A stretch of 64,000 bases of DNA from Planctomycetota bacterium (GTDB lineage: Bacteria > Planctomycetota > UBA1135 > GCA-002686595), in NCBI GenBank assembly GCA_009691855.1, contig SIAI01000001.1:62001-126000 (forward strand), in the 5' to 3' direction. Every line of letters starts with the position of its first letter. Position 1 is the stretch's first letter. Position numbers and translations under genes: made by a program. Below the pieces are notes generated by a model, which saw only the letters and a program-made list of their open reading frames with translations, did no database searches and had not been told where the DNA came from. Positions 1 through 7,872 of this stretch are shown here, in pieces.

Positions 1-188
1 AGCGCGTCTTCGATCGCCTGGCGGAACTCGGCCGCCGCGAGCGGGCCGCCGGCGGGTTCCAGGCGATACGAGATCGAGCGCTCGCCGGGCCAGCGGCCGC
101 GCACGGCGAAGCGCGCCTGGAACGGCTCGGTCGGGGCGCAGGCCACGCTCAGGGACAGGCACAGCAGGCTCGCGCGCGAGGCTCGCAC
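1..188 (-). CDS. N-terminal part of a putative secreted lipoprotein (runs off the window)
   Basis: Only the first 62 or so codons are present. From a GTG start the product has a short hydrophobic leader ending in a lipobox-like SVAC, so a lipoprotein is likely. The following stretch (RFAVRGRWPGERSISYRLEP) resembles the entry strand of matrixin-type metallopeptidases, but the HExxH region lies outside the window, so this is a guess. The gene follows the CRTAC1-like gene on the same strand after about 53 bases and may share its operon. The GTG start is chosen because the leader begins there; no strong ribosome binding site is visible. Confidence 0.45.
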   Translation of the reverse strand, partial: MRASRASLLCLSLSVACAPTEPFQARFAVRGRWPGERSISYRLEPAGGPLAAAEFRQAIEDA

Positions 189-241
189 CGCATCGGTATA
201 CCCGCCGTGGGCCGCGGAAGCCCGCGCCCTCGGCCAGCGAA

Positions 242-1927
242 CTACCGCGTCGGCTCGAGCACGTGCAGGCGCTGGTTCGCATTCACCAGGCCGAGGTCCT
301 GTCCAATGCCGCTCGGCCAGCGCAGGCTGAGCTGAGCGAAGGTCTCGTCTCCCAGGCCGAAGAAAGCCGCGCGCTCGTCGCCGCCGCCGTGGCTGGGGCC
401 GCTGGTGATCTCACGGATCTGCGTGGAGTGCAGAGTGCGTAGCGTGATGCGCGTGCCGATGCCGTCGCGGTTGCTGAGCGTGCCCTCGACCGTGACGACG
501 AGCCAGTGTTGGGTGCTGTGACGAGCTCCCGAGAGGTTGTGATAGAGGTACGGTTGCTGGCCCAGGTTGCCCACGAAGAGATCGACGTAACCGTCGCGGT
601 CCAGGTCGCACAGGCTCGTGTTGCGTCCCTTGCGCTCGCCGGCGAGGCCACACTCGAGTGACACGTCCTGGAAGGTCAGGTCGCCGTTGTTGCGCAGCAG
701 CGTGTCGGGTTCGGGCAGGCCGCCCCAGATCGACCCGTTGGCGAAGAAGAGGTCGAGCCAGCCGTCGCTGTCGGCGTCGAGGAACACCGTGCCCCAGCCG
801 GTGGAGAGCCGCGTGGCGTCGAAGATGCCGCAGGTGTAGGTGATGTCCTCGTAGCTGCCGTCCTCGCGGTTGCGCAGCACGTGCGATTCTTCGATGTTGC
901 TGAAGGCGAGGTCGAGCCAGCCGTCGTTGTCCAGGTCGCCGACGCCGAGGCCCATGCCGTTCAGGCGCGTGTTCGTGCCCAGCGCGGCCGAGACCTCGGG
1001 CAGCAGCCAGCCGCCCAGGCCGTCCGGCCCGTCGTTGCGCCAGTGTCGGTTCGGACCGCCGCCGTGCGTGGCGTCGTTGACCAGGTACAGGTCCGCGTCG
1101 CCGTCGTTGTCGTGGTCCAGGAACGCGGCGGCGAAGCCCAGCCCGTTGACGTTGTCGCACGTGCGCGTGCCGTCGGAACACAGCAATCGCGTCCAGTCTT
1201 CGAAGCTGCCGTCGCCGCGCGCGTGGAACAGGCGCTGGCCCGGACGGGGAGCCGGATCCGTCAGGCACTTGGCATGCTTGGCCAGGTAGAAGTCGAGGAA
1301 TCCGTCGCGGTCGATGTCGCCCCAGGCGCTCGTGACCGCGCGCCCATCGTCGGCCACGCCGGCGAAGCTCGTGGCGTCCACGAAGGACAGCGCTCCATCT
1401 TCCATGCGCCGGCTCTTCCACAGCGTGTTGCCGACGCGCAGGTTGGTGACGTACAGGTCCTGGTCGCCGTCGTTGTCGTAGTCCACGAACACCGCCGCGT
1501 GGCTGAACTTGTCGGCCTGCTGGATCCCGAGCGTGCCGGCGATGTCGACGAAGTCGGGCAAGCGGTCCCCGTCCTGGTCGCCGCGGTTCTCGTACAGGAA
1601 GTTCGGACCGCCATGGTTGGTTGCGAAGAGATCGCAGTCGCCGTCGAGGTCCACGTCGCCCCAGGCCGAGCCCGAGCCGAGGAAGGTGGGGCAGTTCTCC
1701 TCGCCCTTGTGCTGCTCACCCACGAGTCCCACGCGCTCGGCCACCTCCTCGAAGGCGAGCACGCGGCGCTCGGGCACGCCGACGGAGGCGGAAGAGGCGG
1801 TATCCTCGCCGCCCACCAAGGGCGGCAGCGGCGGCAGCGGCGTCCCCGCGCTGCCCTTTCCTCCCGAGTCGCAGCCGAGGACGCAGCTCGCGGCCAACAA
1901 CCACCCGGCCTTCTCCAGCACGGTCAT
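242..1927 (-). CDS. CRTAC1-like FG-GAP/ASPIC lipoprotein
   Basis: The 561-residue product is a predicted surface or periplasmic lipoprotein. It starts with a hydrophobic leader and lipobox VLGC (Cys19). From about residue 75 it carries repeated Asp-rich VCBS/FG-GAP blades (for example GDVDLDGDCDLF, GDLDNDGWLDLAF, LDADSDGWLDLFF), which bind calcium and form a beta-propeller. The last ~70 residues match the ASPIC/UnbV domain (GIGTRITLR, then SGPSHGGGDERAAFFGLG). The ATG start has a good upstream AGGAG; the frame stays open further upstream, but that stretch lies over the preceding gene. It is the last complete gene of a run with four di-heme oxidoreductases. Exact role unknown; adhesion or extracellular binding is typical for the family. 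Confidence 0.88.
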   Translation of the reverse strand: MTVLEKAGWLLAASCVLGCDSGGKGSAGTPLPPLPPLVGGEDTASSASVGVPERRVLAFEEVAERVGLVGEQHKGEENCPTFLGSGSAWGDVDLDGDCDLFATNHGGPNFLYENRGDQDGDRLPDFVDIAGTLGIQQADKFSHAAVFVDYDNDGDQDLYVTNLRVGNTLWKSRRMEDGALSFVDATSFAGVADDGRAVTSAWGDIDRDGFLDFYLAKHAKCLTDPAPRPGQRLFHARGDGSFEDWTRLLCSDGTRTCDNVNGLGFAAAFLDHDNDGDADLYLVNDATHGGGPNRHWRNDGPDGLGGWLLPEVSAALGTNTRLNGMGLGVGDLDNDGWLDLAFSNIEESHVLRNREDGSYEDITYTCGIFDATRLSTGWGTVFLDADSDGWLDLFFANGSIWGGLPEPDTLLRNNGDLTFQDVSLECGLAGERKGRNTSLCDLDRDGYVDLFVGNLGQQPYLYHNLSGARHSTQHWLVVTVEGTLSNRDGIGTRITLRTLHSTQIREITSGPSHGGGDERAAFFGLGDETFAQLSLRWPSGIGQDLGLVNANQRLHVLEPTR

Positions 1928-2004
1928 CAGACTCTCCTGGTCGGGACATGCAGCGAGGGCTCGCGGAGGGTCGTCCCGGGGCCCGCCTGCGAGTCGCCGG
2001 CCGG

Positions 2005-3153
2005 TCAGAGGTCGTTCAGGAAGGCGATCAGCGCGTCCTGGTCGATGGGCGCGAGCGCCTGGAAAGCCGTCTTCGCCGAGGCGGCCTCGTTGAAGTGGGC
2101 CGAGATCGCGCCGCGCAGGTCCTCGCCGCGGCCGTCGTGCATGTAGGGCACGGTCGTGCGTATGCCCCACAGCGGCGGAGTGCGGAAGACCCCGGCTTCG
2201 GCACCCGGCTCCTCCATGCCGCGATAGGCCGTGGGCATGACGTCGTGCAGCAAGAGGTCGGTGTAGGCATGCACCGGACCGCTCGGACCTTGGAGCTCCG
2301 GTAGGTGGCACAGCGCGCAGCCGATCTGCTCGAACAGGAGCTCGCCCGCCGTCACCTGCGGATCGAGCGAACCTGTGCGCTGCGGCGCGGCCAGGTTGAG
2401 CATGAAGAACGCGACCTCGTCGATCTGGGTCTGGCTGAGCTCGGGATCGGCGACCGCATCGACGTCCGCCCGCATGCCGAAGTCGCGCCCGTCGTTCGGA
2501 GTGGTGATGCCGAGCTCGCCGGCCATCGCATCGCGCACGAAGTCGGCCAGGCGCGGGACCTGGGCCTTCCAGCCGAAGCGGCCGATCTCGGGCTGCCCAT
2601 TCACGGTCAGGCGCCGCGCGACGCCCTTGATACCGTCGGGCACGATGAGGTCGTCGGGGTCCTCGTGTGCCAGGATCTCGGCTTCGGGGATCGCGTCGAG
2701 CAAGCCCAGCCCGAGGATCGAGGGCGTCTGGCGCTGCTCGAAGACGTCGGCCTGGAGCGGGTCGTATTCCTCGCGCCCAGTCACGTACGGTGGACGGAGC
2801 TTCGACAGCCCCTGTCCGCCGGGCAGGTTATGGAACGGGCCGAGGCCCAGGTTGTCGCGCCCGAAGCGCGAGACGTTCAGCTCCAGCCCGCCCGCGCCGC
2901 CCACGGCGGGATCCTGGTGGCAGCCGCGGCAGCTGTCGGCGTTGAGCTCGTTCGCGCCCAGGCCTTGGCTGCGGTGGAAGTCGTGGTCGAAGAGCGCGCG
3001 CCCGCGCAACCACATGGCGAGCTCGGCGGGCGGGAGATCCGTGGCCGGGCCGCCGGGCTCGCCCACGCCGGGGATGTTGCCGTCGCCGGGAGAGCCCTGC
3101 GCGAAGACGAGGCTCGAGAGCGCGAGCGGGAGCAAGAATCGATAGGGCTTCAT
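2005..3153 (-). CDS. di-heme oxidoreductase, DHOR/DUF1111 family (copy B)
   Basis: A 382-residue c-type cytochrome with a cleavable signal peptide (LLPLALSSLVFAQG). Two heme-binding CxxCH motifs are visible: CRGCH at residues 75-79 and CALCH at 279-283. C-terminal motifs such as FRTPPLWGIRTTVPYMHDGR are characteristic of the DHOR ('thiol oxidoreductase') family, related to MauG-like di-heme enzymes. It should act in the periplasm as an electron-transfer oxidoreductase; the substrate is unknown. The start codon overlaps the upstream paralogue's stop by one base (TGATG), implying coupled translation and probably a heterodimer. It is closely related to the gene at 4584-5747. Confidence 0.9.
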   Translation of the reverse strand: MKPYRFLLPLALSSLVFAQGSPGDGNIPGVGEPGGPATDLPPAELAMWLRGRALFDHDFHRSQGLGANELNADSCRGCHQDPAVGGAGGLELNVSRFGRDNLGLGPFHNLPGGQGLSKLRPPYVTGREEYDPLQADVFEQRQTPSILGLGLLDAIPEAEILAHEDPDDLIVPDGIKGVARRLTVNGQPEIGRFGWKAQVPRLADFVRDAMAGELGITTPNDGRDFGMRADVDAVADPELSQTQIDEVAFFMLNLAAPQRTGSLDPQVTAGELLFEQIGCALCHLPELQGPSGPVHAYTDLLLHDVMPTAYRGMEEPGAEAGVFRTPPLWGIRTTVPYMHDGRGEDLRGAISAHFNEAASAKTAFQALAPIDQDALIAFLNDL

Positions 3154-4421
3154 CAGAGGGACTCCAGGAACGCGATCACGTCGTCTTGCTCGACCACGGA
3201 CAGGGCCACGAAGGCGTCGCGAATCGCCTGCGCCTCGCCGCCGTGCAACTCGATGGCCTCACGCAAGGTCTCGGCCCGTCCGTCGTGCAGGAAGGGCTTC
3301 GAGAGTGACAGGCCCCACAGCGGCTGGGTGCGGAACTCCTGCGAGCTGTTCGGCGCGGAGAGCGTCGACGCCTGCGGGCGGCCGAAGCCCAGTCCGTCGG
3401 CGAGCTGCGCGCCCATCTCGTGCAGCAGGAGGTCGGTGAAGGCCCGCGCCGGCCCGAAGCGCGAGGTCGGGAGCTCGGGCACGTGGCACTTCGTGCAGCC
3501 GATCTGGTCGAAGGACGCCGCACCGCGTTGGGCCGCCGCACTGGCGGGCTGGATCGGCTGCGGCGGCGCCAGGAAGCGTGTGAAGGCGATCAGGTCGCCG
3601 AGGTCGTCGCGCGTGATCTCGGGGTCGGGCACGCTGTCCAGGTCGGTGGTCGGCGCGTTCGGGTCGGTCGACACCTGGCGCGCGAAGGCGTGACTCAGGC
3701 TCACGATCCCGCCCGAGCCCAGGAACGGATCGCTGGTGATGCCCAGCTGGTTCTTCAGCGGCGCGCGCGTGAAGAGCTCCACGTTGTTCGATTGCGCCTT
3801 CACGCCGAAGCGTCCGATCGCGCCGTTGTCGGTGTTGAAGCGCCCGCTGATGCCGTCGCCGTCGAGGTCCTCCGGGTCGGCGTGGGACTGGATCGTCACG
3901 TCGCTCACGAACTCGAACAACCCGGTGCCGAAGAGCGGCAGCGCGTTGCGCTGCGCGACGATGGGCACGGCCGGCGGCGCCGGCGGCACATCCACCACGG
4001 GCGGGATGATCTTGCGCCCGGCGCCGAGCGTGAAGTCGAGGCCGGCACCGAAGGCCTGCACGACCGCGCTCCCGCTGCCCGGCAACGGAAGCTGGTTAGG
4101 TCCGTCCTGCCACATCGCCAGATAGAAGTTGCGGTAGAGCGGCGCCGAGCCTCCGACCGTGGGAGTCGAGTGGCAGCTCTCGCACGAGGTCGCGTTGTAC
4201 GACGGGCCAAAGCCTTCGCTCGGTTTGAAGCGGCGCACGAACACGAGTTTCCCGCGCTCGAAGGCGGCGCGCTCGTCAACCGTGAGCCCGGGCAGCGGAC
4301 CGCCGGGTGGCGTGCGTGTGCCCGGCGCGATCTGACCACCACCTCCTCCGCCGCCACCGCAGGCAGGAATGACGAAGAACAACGCACTCGAGACCGAGTA
4401 CAAGAACCAGCGCAGCCTCAT
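3153..4421 (-). CDS. di-heme oxidoreductase lipoprotein, DHOR family (copy A)
   Basis: A 422-residue DHOR-family protein. The leader ends in lipobox IPAC (Cys21) followed by a run of glycines, so it is probably lipid-anchored, unlike its partner. Heme motifs are CESCH (80-84) and CTKCH (309-313); EFRTQPLWGLSLSKPFLHDGR near the C terminus is the family signature. A GTG two codons upstream would also work, but ATG 4421 follows an AGGTG and gives a typical MRLRW leader. It is coupled to the downstream copy B by TGATG. About 160 bases without a gene separate it from the upstream module, so it may have its own promoter, although no convincing one is visible. Confidence 0.9.
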   Translation of the reverse strand: MRLRWFLYSVSSALFFVIPACGGGGGGGGQIAPGTRTPPGGPLPGLTVDERAAFERGKLVFVRRFKPSEGFGPSYNATSCESCHSTPTVGGSAPLYRNFYLAMWQDGPNQLPLPGSGSAVVQAFGAGLDFTLGAGRKIIPPVVDVPPAPPAVPIVAQRNALPLFGTGLFEFVSDVTIQSHADPEDLDGDGISGRFNTDNGAIGRFGVKAQSNNVELFTRAPLKNQLGITSDPFLGSGGIVSLSHAFARQVSTDPNAPTTDLDSVPDPEITRDDLGDLIAFTRFLAPPQPIQPASAAAQRGAASFDQIGCTKCHVPELPTSRFGPARAFTDLLLHEMGAQLADGLGFGRPQASTLSAPNSSQEFRTQPLWGLSLSKPFLHDGRAETLREAIELHGGEAQAIRDAFVALSVVEQDDVIAFLESL

Positions 4422-4583
4422 GAGCACACCTGGCAGGGGACCAGACGCTCGTCGGTCGGAAGCGAGGTCCGCTACCTCTCTTCCCCGGCTTGCCTGGATT
4501 GTACAGAGGTCCAGCGACAGCGCTACCCAATGCTAGGTACCGCCGGATGGGATTCCGGCAGAAGCACGACCTCGGGCGGGATG

Positions 4584-5747
4584 CTACAGATCGCGCAGAA
4601 AGGCGAGCAGCGCGTCGCGCTCGACCAGGGGCCGTGCCTCGAAGGCCTTGCGCACCGCGTGGGCTTCGCCGGCGTGCAGCGCGATCGCGGCGCGCAGGGT
4701 CGAGGCGCGGCCGTCGTGCAGGTAAGGCGCGCTCGTGCGGATGCCCCACAGGGGCGGCGTGCGGTACGAGCCGGCGGGCGCGCCGGGCTCGCTCATGCCG
4801 CGGAAGTCGGCCGGCAAGACGTCGTGCAGTAGGAGGTCGGAGAAGAGCGGCACCGGGCCGTCGAGGCCGGGCAGCTCGGGCACGTGGCACTTCGCGCAGC
4901 CGACCTCGGCGAAGACGAGCTCGCCCAGCAACACCTCGGGCTCGAGCGAACCGACGCGCTCGGGCGCCGCCAGGTTGGTCAGGAAGTAGGCCATGTCGTC
5001 GGCCTCGGCGGTCTGGATCTCGGGATCGGCATGCGCGTCGGTGTCGCTCGTGAGCGCGAAGCCGCGTGCGTCGGCGGGGCTGGTGAGGCCCAGCTCGCCG
5101 CCCAGCGCGTCGCGCACGAAGTCGGAAAGCGTCGGCACCTGCGCCTTCCAGCCGAAGCGTCCGAGCTCGGTCTTGCCGTCGATCACGAGTCTGCGCGCCA
5201 CGCCGCGGATGCCGTCGCCGTCGGCGTCGAGCGGGTCCTCGTTGGCCAGGATCACGGCCGCGTCGAGTTCCTCGATCAGGCCGTCGCCGAGGATCGAGGG
5301 CGTCTGGCGCTGCTCGAACACGTCGGCCTCGCCCAGCGTGTACTCCTCGCGCCCCGCGACGTACGGCGGGCGCAGCTTGGAGAGTCCCTGGCCGCCGGGC
5401 AGGTTCTGGAACGGTCCGGCGCCGGCGTTGTCGCGCGCGAAGCGCGAGACGTTGAGCTCCAATCCGCCCGCGCCGCCCAGCACGGGATCCTGGTGGCAGC
5501 CGCGACACGAATCTGCGTTCATCTCCGGCGCGCCCAGGCCTGAACTCCGGTGGAAATCGCGCTCGAACAGCGCGCGGCCGCGCTCGAAGCGCGCCTGGTC
5601 GGCGGCGCTTAGCGGGTGCCGCGCGCGCGGGTGACGCCGGTCGGCCAGCTCGGGGCCGGGGCGCGGCGGCTCGCCCGCGCGCCGGTCGAGCTGGGTGGCG
5701 AGGGGCAGGGCGAGGAGCAGCAGCCAGGTCGCGGAGAGGGTTCGCAC
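4584..5747 (-). CDS. di-heme oxidoreductase, DHOR family (copy B')
   Basis: A 387-residue paralogue of the gene at 2005-3153, sharing blocks such as MNADSCRGCHQDP, LNVSRFARDN and DVFEQRQTPSILG. Heme motifs are CRGCH (81-85) and CAKCH (284-288). The start is GTG, because it overlaps the upstream stop as TAGTG exactly as TGATG does in the other pair, and it is followed by a signal peptide (LSATWLLLLALPLATQLD). No lipobox is present, so it is probably soluble in the periplasm. It belongs to the second copy of a duplicated A-B module. Confidence 0.9.
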   Translation of the reverse strand: MRTLSATWLLLLALPLATQLDRRAGEPPRPGPELADRRHPRARHPLSAADQARFERGRALFERDFHRSSGLGAPEMNADSCRGCHQDPVLGGAGGLELNVSRFARDNAGAGPFQNLPGGQGLSKLRPPYVAGREEYTLGEADVFEQRQTPSILGDGLIEELDAAVILANEDPLDADGDGIRGVARRLVIDGKTELGRFGWKAQVPTLSDFVRDALGGELGLTSPADARGFALTSDTDAHADPEIQTAEADDMAYFLTNLAAPERVGSLEPEVLLGELVFAEVGCAKCHVPELPGLDGPVPLFSDLLLHDVLPADFRGMSEPGAPAGSYRTPPLWGIRTSAPYLHDGRASTLRAAIALHAGEAHAVRKAFEARPLVERDALLAFLRDL

Positions 5748-6994
5748 TAGAGGTGCTCCAGGAAGACGATCAGGTCGGCGCGTTCGGGGGTGGGCCGGGC
5801 GAGAAAGGCGTCGCGGATCGCTCTGGCCTCGCCGCCGTGCAGCTCGATCGCCTCGGCGAGCGTCTCGGCGCGGCCGTCGTGCAGGAACGGCGCGGAGAGC
5901 GACACGCCCCACAGCGGCTGAGTGCGGAACTCGGCCGCGGTGTTGGCGGGGGCGAGGCGCGAGGCCTGCGGCAGGCCGAACGGGAGCTCGTCGGCGAGGT
6001 CCGGCCCCATGTCGTGCAGCAGGAGGTCGCTGTAGGCGCGCACCGGGCCGCGCGAGGAGCTGAGCTCGGGCACGTGGCACTTGGCGCAGCCGAGCTCGCC
6101 GAACAGCGCCTTGCCGCGCTGCGCCGACGCGCTCAGCGGCTGGATCTGCTGCGGCGGCGCGAGGAAGCGCGTGAAGGCGATCAGGTCGCCCAGGTCCGTG
6201 CGGCTGATCTCCGGATCGGGCAGATCGTCGAAGTCGGTGGTGGGCGCGTTGGGATCGGTCGAGACCTGCAGCGCGAAGCGGAGCGCGTGCCCCAGACCCA
6301 CCACCGCGCCTGAGCCCATGAACGGATCGCTGGTGATGCCCAGCTGGTTCTTGAGCGGCGCGCGCGTGAAGACCTCGACGTTGTTCGACTGCGCCTTCAC
6401 CCCGAAGCGTCCGAGCGCGCCGGCGTCAGTGTTGAAGCGCCCGCTGATGCCGTCGCCGTCGGCGTCGTCCGGGTCGCAGTGGGAGAGCAGCGTGGCGTCG
6501 CCGATGAACTCGAACAGGCCCACGCCGAACAGGGGCAGCGCGTTGCGCTGCGCGGTGACGATCGCCACTGCGCCGTCCTCGGGGATGATGCGCCGGCCGA
6601 CGTCGAGCATGAAGTCGTTGCCGTCGCCGTAGGCCGGCACGACCGCGCTGGTCAGGCCCGTGAGCGGCGTCTGCGCGCCGGGGACGCCCTGCATCCCCAG
6701 GTAGAAATTGCGGTACAGCGGCGCCGAGCCGCCCACCACCGGCGTCGAGTGGCAGCTCTCGCAGGAGGTCGCGTTGTAGCGCGGCCCCAGACCCTCCTCG
6801 GGCACGAAGCGGCGCTGGAAGACGAGCTTGCCGCGCTCGAAAGCCGCGCGCTCGGCGCGCGAGAGCCCGTCCAGCGGTCCGCCCGGCAGCACGCGCACGC
6901 CCACCTGCGTGGGCGACGAGCCCGTGCAGGCGGCGAAGAGGACGGCGAGCACAACGAGCGGGGACAAGCCCGCGGGGTGGCGAGGCAAGCGCAT
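5747..6994 (-). CDS. di-heme oxidoreductase lipoprotein, DHOR family (copy A')
   Basis: A 415-residue paralogue of the gene at 3153-4421. The lipobox is FAAC (Cys23); CxxCH motifs lie at 78-82 (CESCH) and 303-307 (CAKCH). The block GRFGVKAQSNNVE and the adjoining TRAPLKNQLGITSDPF are nearly identical between the two A copies, indicating recent or strongly constrained duplication. ATG 6994 is chosen because it gives MRLP plus a normal leader; an in-frame ATG at 7003 is possible. It is the first gene of the minus-strand run and faces a divergent sigma-factor gene. Confidence 0.88.
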   Translation of the reverse strand: MRLPRHPAGLSPLVVLAVLFAACTGSSPTQVGVRVLPGGPLDGLSRAERAAFERGKLVFQRRFVPEEGLGPRYNATSCESCHSTPVVGGSAPLYRNFYLGMQGVPGAQTPLTGLTSAVVPAYGDGNDFMLDVGRRIIPEDGAVAIVTAQRNALPLFGVGLFEFIGDATLLSHCDPDDADGDGISGRFNTDAGALGRFGVKAQSNNVEVFTRAPLKNQLGITSDPFMGSGAVVGLGHALRFALQVSTDPNAPTTDFDDLPDPEISRTDLGDLIAFTRFLAPPQQIQPLSASAQRGKALFGELGCAKCHVPELSSSRGPVRAYSDLLLHDMGPDLADELPFGLPQASRLAPANTAAEFRTQPLWGVSLSAPFLHDGRAETLAEAIELHGGEARAIRDAFLARPTPERADLIVFLEHL

Positions 6995-7131
6995 GGCGAC
7001 CATCGACCGGGCGGGCCGGACCACCGCGATGCGGGTGGACTGAGGCCTGCCGATCGAAAGCTACCCCGCGCTGCGCGCGCGAAGTCCCGGAAGAGAATTC
7101 GCCCGCCGCTCCCGCCGTCGGCGGAAGGATG

Positions 7132-7157
7132 GGCCCCCAGAGTGAACCCTGGGGGCC
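7132..7157. promoter_or_regulatory. hairpin in the divergent intergenic region (first of two)
   Basis: GGCCCCCAG pairs perfectly with CTGGGGGCC across an 8-base loop. It lies in the ~300-base gap between the di-heme operon and the sigma-factor gene. No T-tract follows on either strand, so it is not a classical terminator; it could be a leader structure or a protein-binding site. Confidence 0.4.
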
Positions 7158-7211
7158 GAGGGATGCCGCTAGGTCAGTCCCCCCGAAGAGGCACCCGTTG
7201 TACAGGCGCAC

Positions 7212-7232
7212 GGCGTCCGAAAAGCGGACGCC
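7212..7232. promoter_or_regulatory. hairpin upstream of the ECF sigma gene (second of two)
   Basis: GGCGTCCG and CGGACGCC form a perfect 8-bp stem around the loop AAAAG, about 75 bases before the sigma-factor start. Together with 7132-7157 this gives two tandem hairpins in one gap. A role in the leader RNA of the sigma/kinase operon is inferred only. The rest of the 7004-7308 gap shows no gene and no convincing -35/-10 pair. Confidence 0.4.
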
Positions 7233-7308
7233 CTCTCCGATGCTTTTCGCGGGCGAGCGTAGGATGGGGAGACATGGCGGTGACTTTCCCTGGAGGAGCT
7301 CGATCGAC

Positions 7309-7848
7309 GTGGAGCATTCCTTAGTCATGCAAGAGGAGCGATCGCTCGCGGGCTGGTGCGTTCGTCACCATGCTCGGCTCCTGACGCGCATCCGGCGCAT
7401 GATGGGGCCGGAGGTGCGCGAGGCCCTGGAGTCGAGCGACGTGCTGCAGAGCGTGGTCGTGAGCGCGCTGCGGCAGTTCCCGTTCCCGGAGCGCGAGAGC
7501 GCGAACCTGCTGGGCTGGATGACCACCGCAGCCCGGCATCGCATCGTCGATGAGGCCCGGCGGCAGCGCGAGCGACGCATCGGACCCTTGACCTGCGAGC
7601 CGCTTGGGGGCGGTGACTCCTCGATCGCCACGGCCCTTGCGCGCCACGAGGGCCGCGCGGAGCTCGCGTGCGGCCTGGCCGAGCTGGACGCGGATCGCCG
7701 GCGCGTGGTCGAGCTGCGCACCTTCGAGGGCCAATCCTGGGGCGGCATCGCGCTCGAATTCGGGCGCAGCGAAGAAGCCGTGCGCAAGCTGTACCACCGC
7801 GCCCTGCTGCAGCTCGGTTCCCGCTTGACGCGCGGGAGGTCCGGCTAG
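7309..7848 (+). CDS. ECF-type RNA polymerase sigma factor
   Basis: A 179-residue sigma-70-family protein. The region-2-like part spans about residues 35-90 (SDVLQSVVVSALRQFPF...LLGWMTTAARHRIVDEAR). The region-4 helix-turn-helix lies near 125-170 (RRVVELRTFEGQSWGGIALEFGRSEEAVRKLYHRAL). The GTG start is preceded by GGAGGAG at a spacing of 10; an in-frame ATG at 7327 is the alternative. A kinase gene follows after 24 bases. Sigma factors of this type paired with a Ser/Thr kinase are typical of planctomycetes, and the kinase probably controls this factor, though nothing in the sequence proves it. Confidence 0.88.
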   Translation: MEHSLVMQEERSLAGWCVRHHARLLTRIRRMMGPEVREALESSDVLQSVVVSALRQFPFPERESANLLGWMTTAARHRIVDEARRQRERRIGPLTCEPLGGGDSSIATALARHEGRAELACGLAELDADRRRVVELRTFEGQSWGGIALEFGRSEEAVRKLYHRALLQLGSRLTRGRSG

Positions 7849-7872
7849 GCGCGTAGGGGCGCGAGGCGAGCG

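Noticed and set aside
881-2146. Long plus-strand open frames (up to 421 codons) opposite the CRTAC1-like and di-heme genes
   Set aside because: They are Val/Ala/Arg-rich mirror frames of GC-rich genes, with no motif, leader or ribosome binding site; the opposite strand has clear domains.
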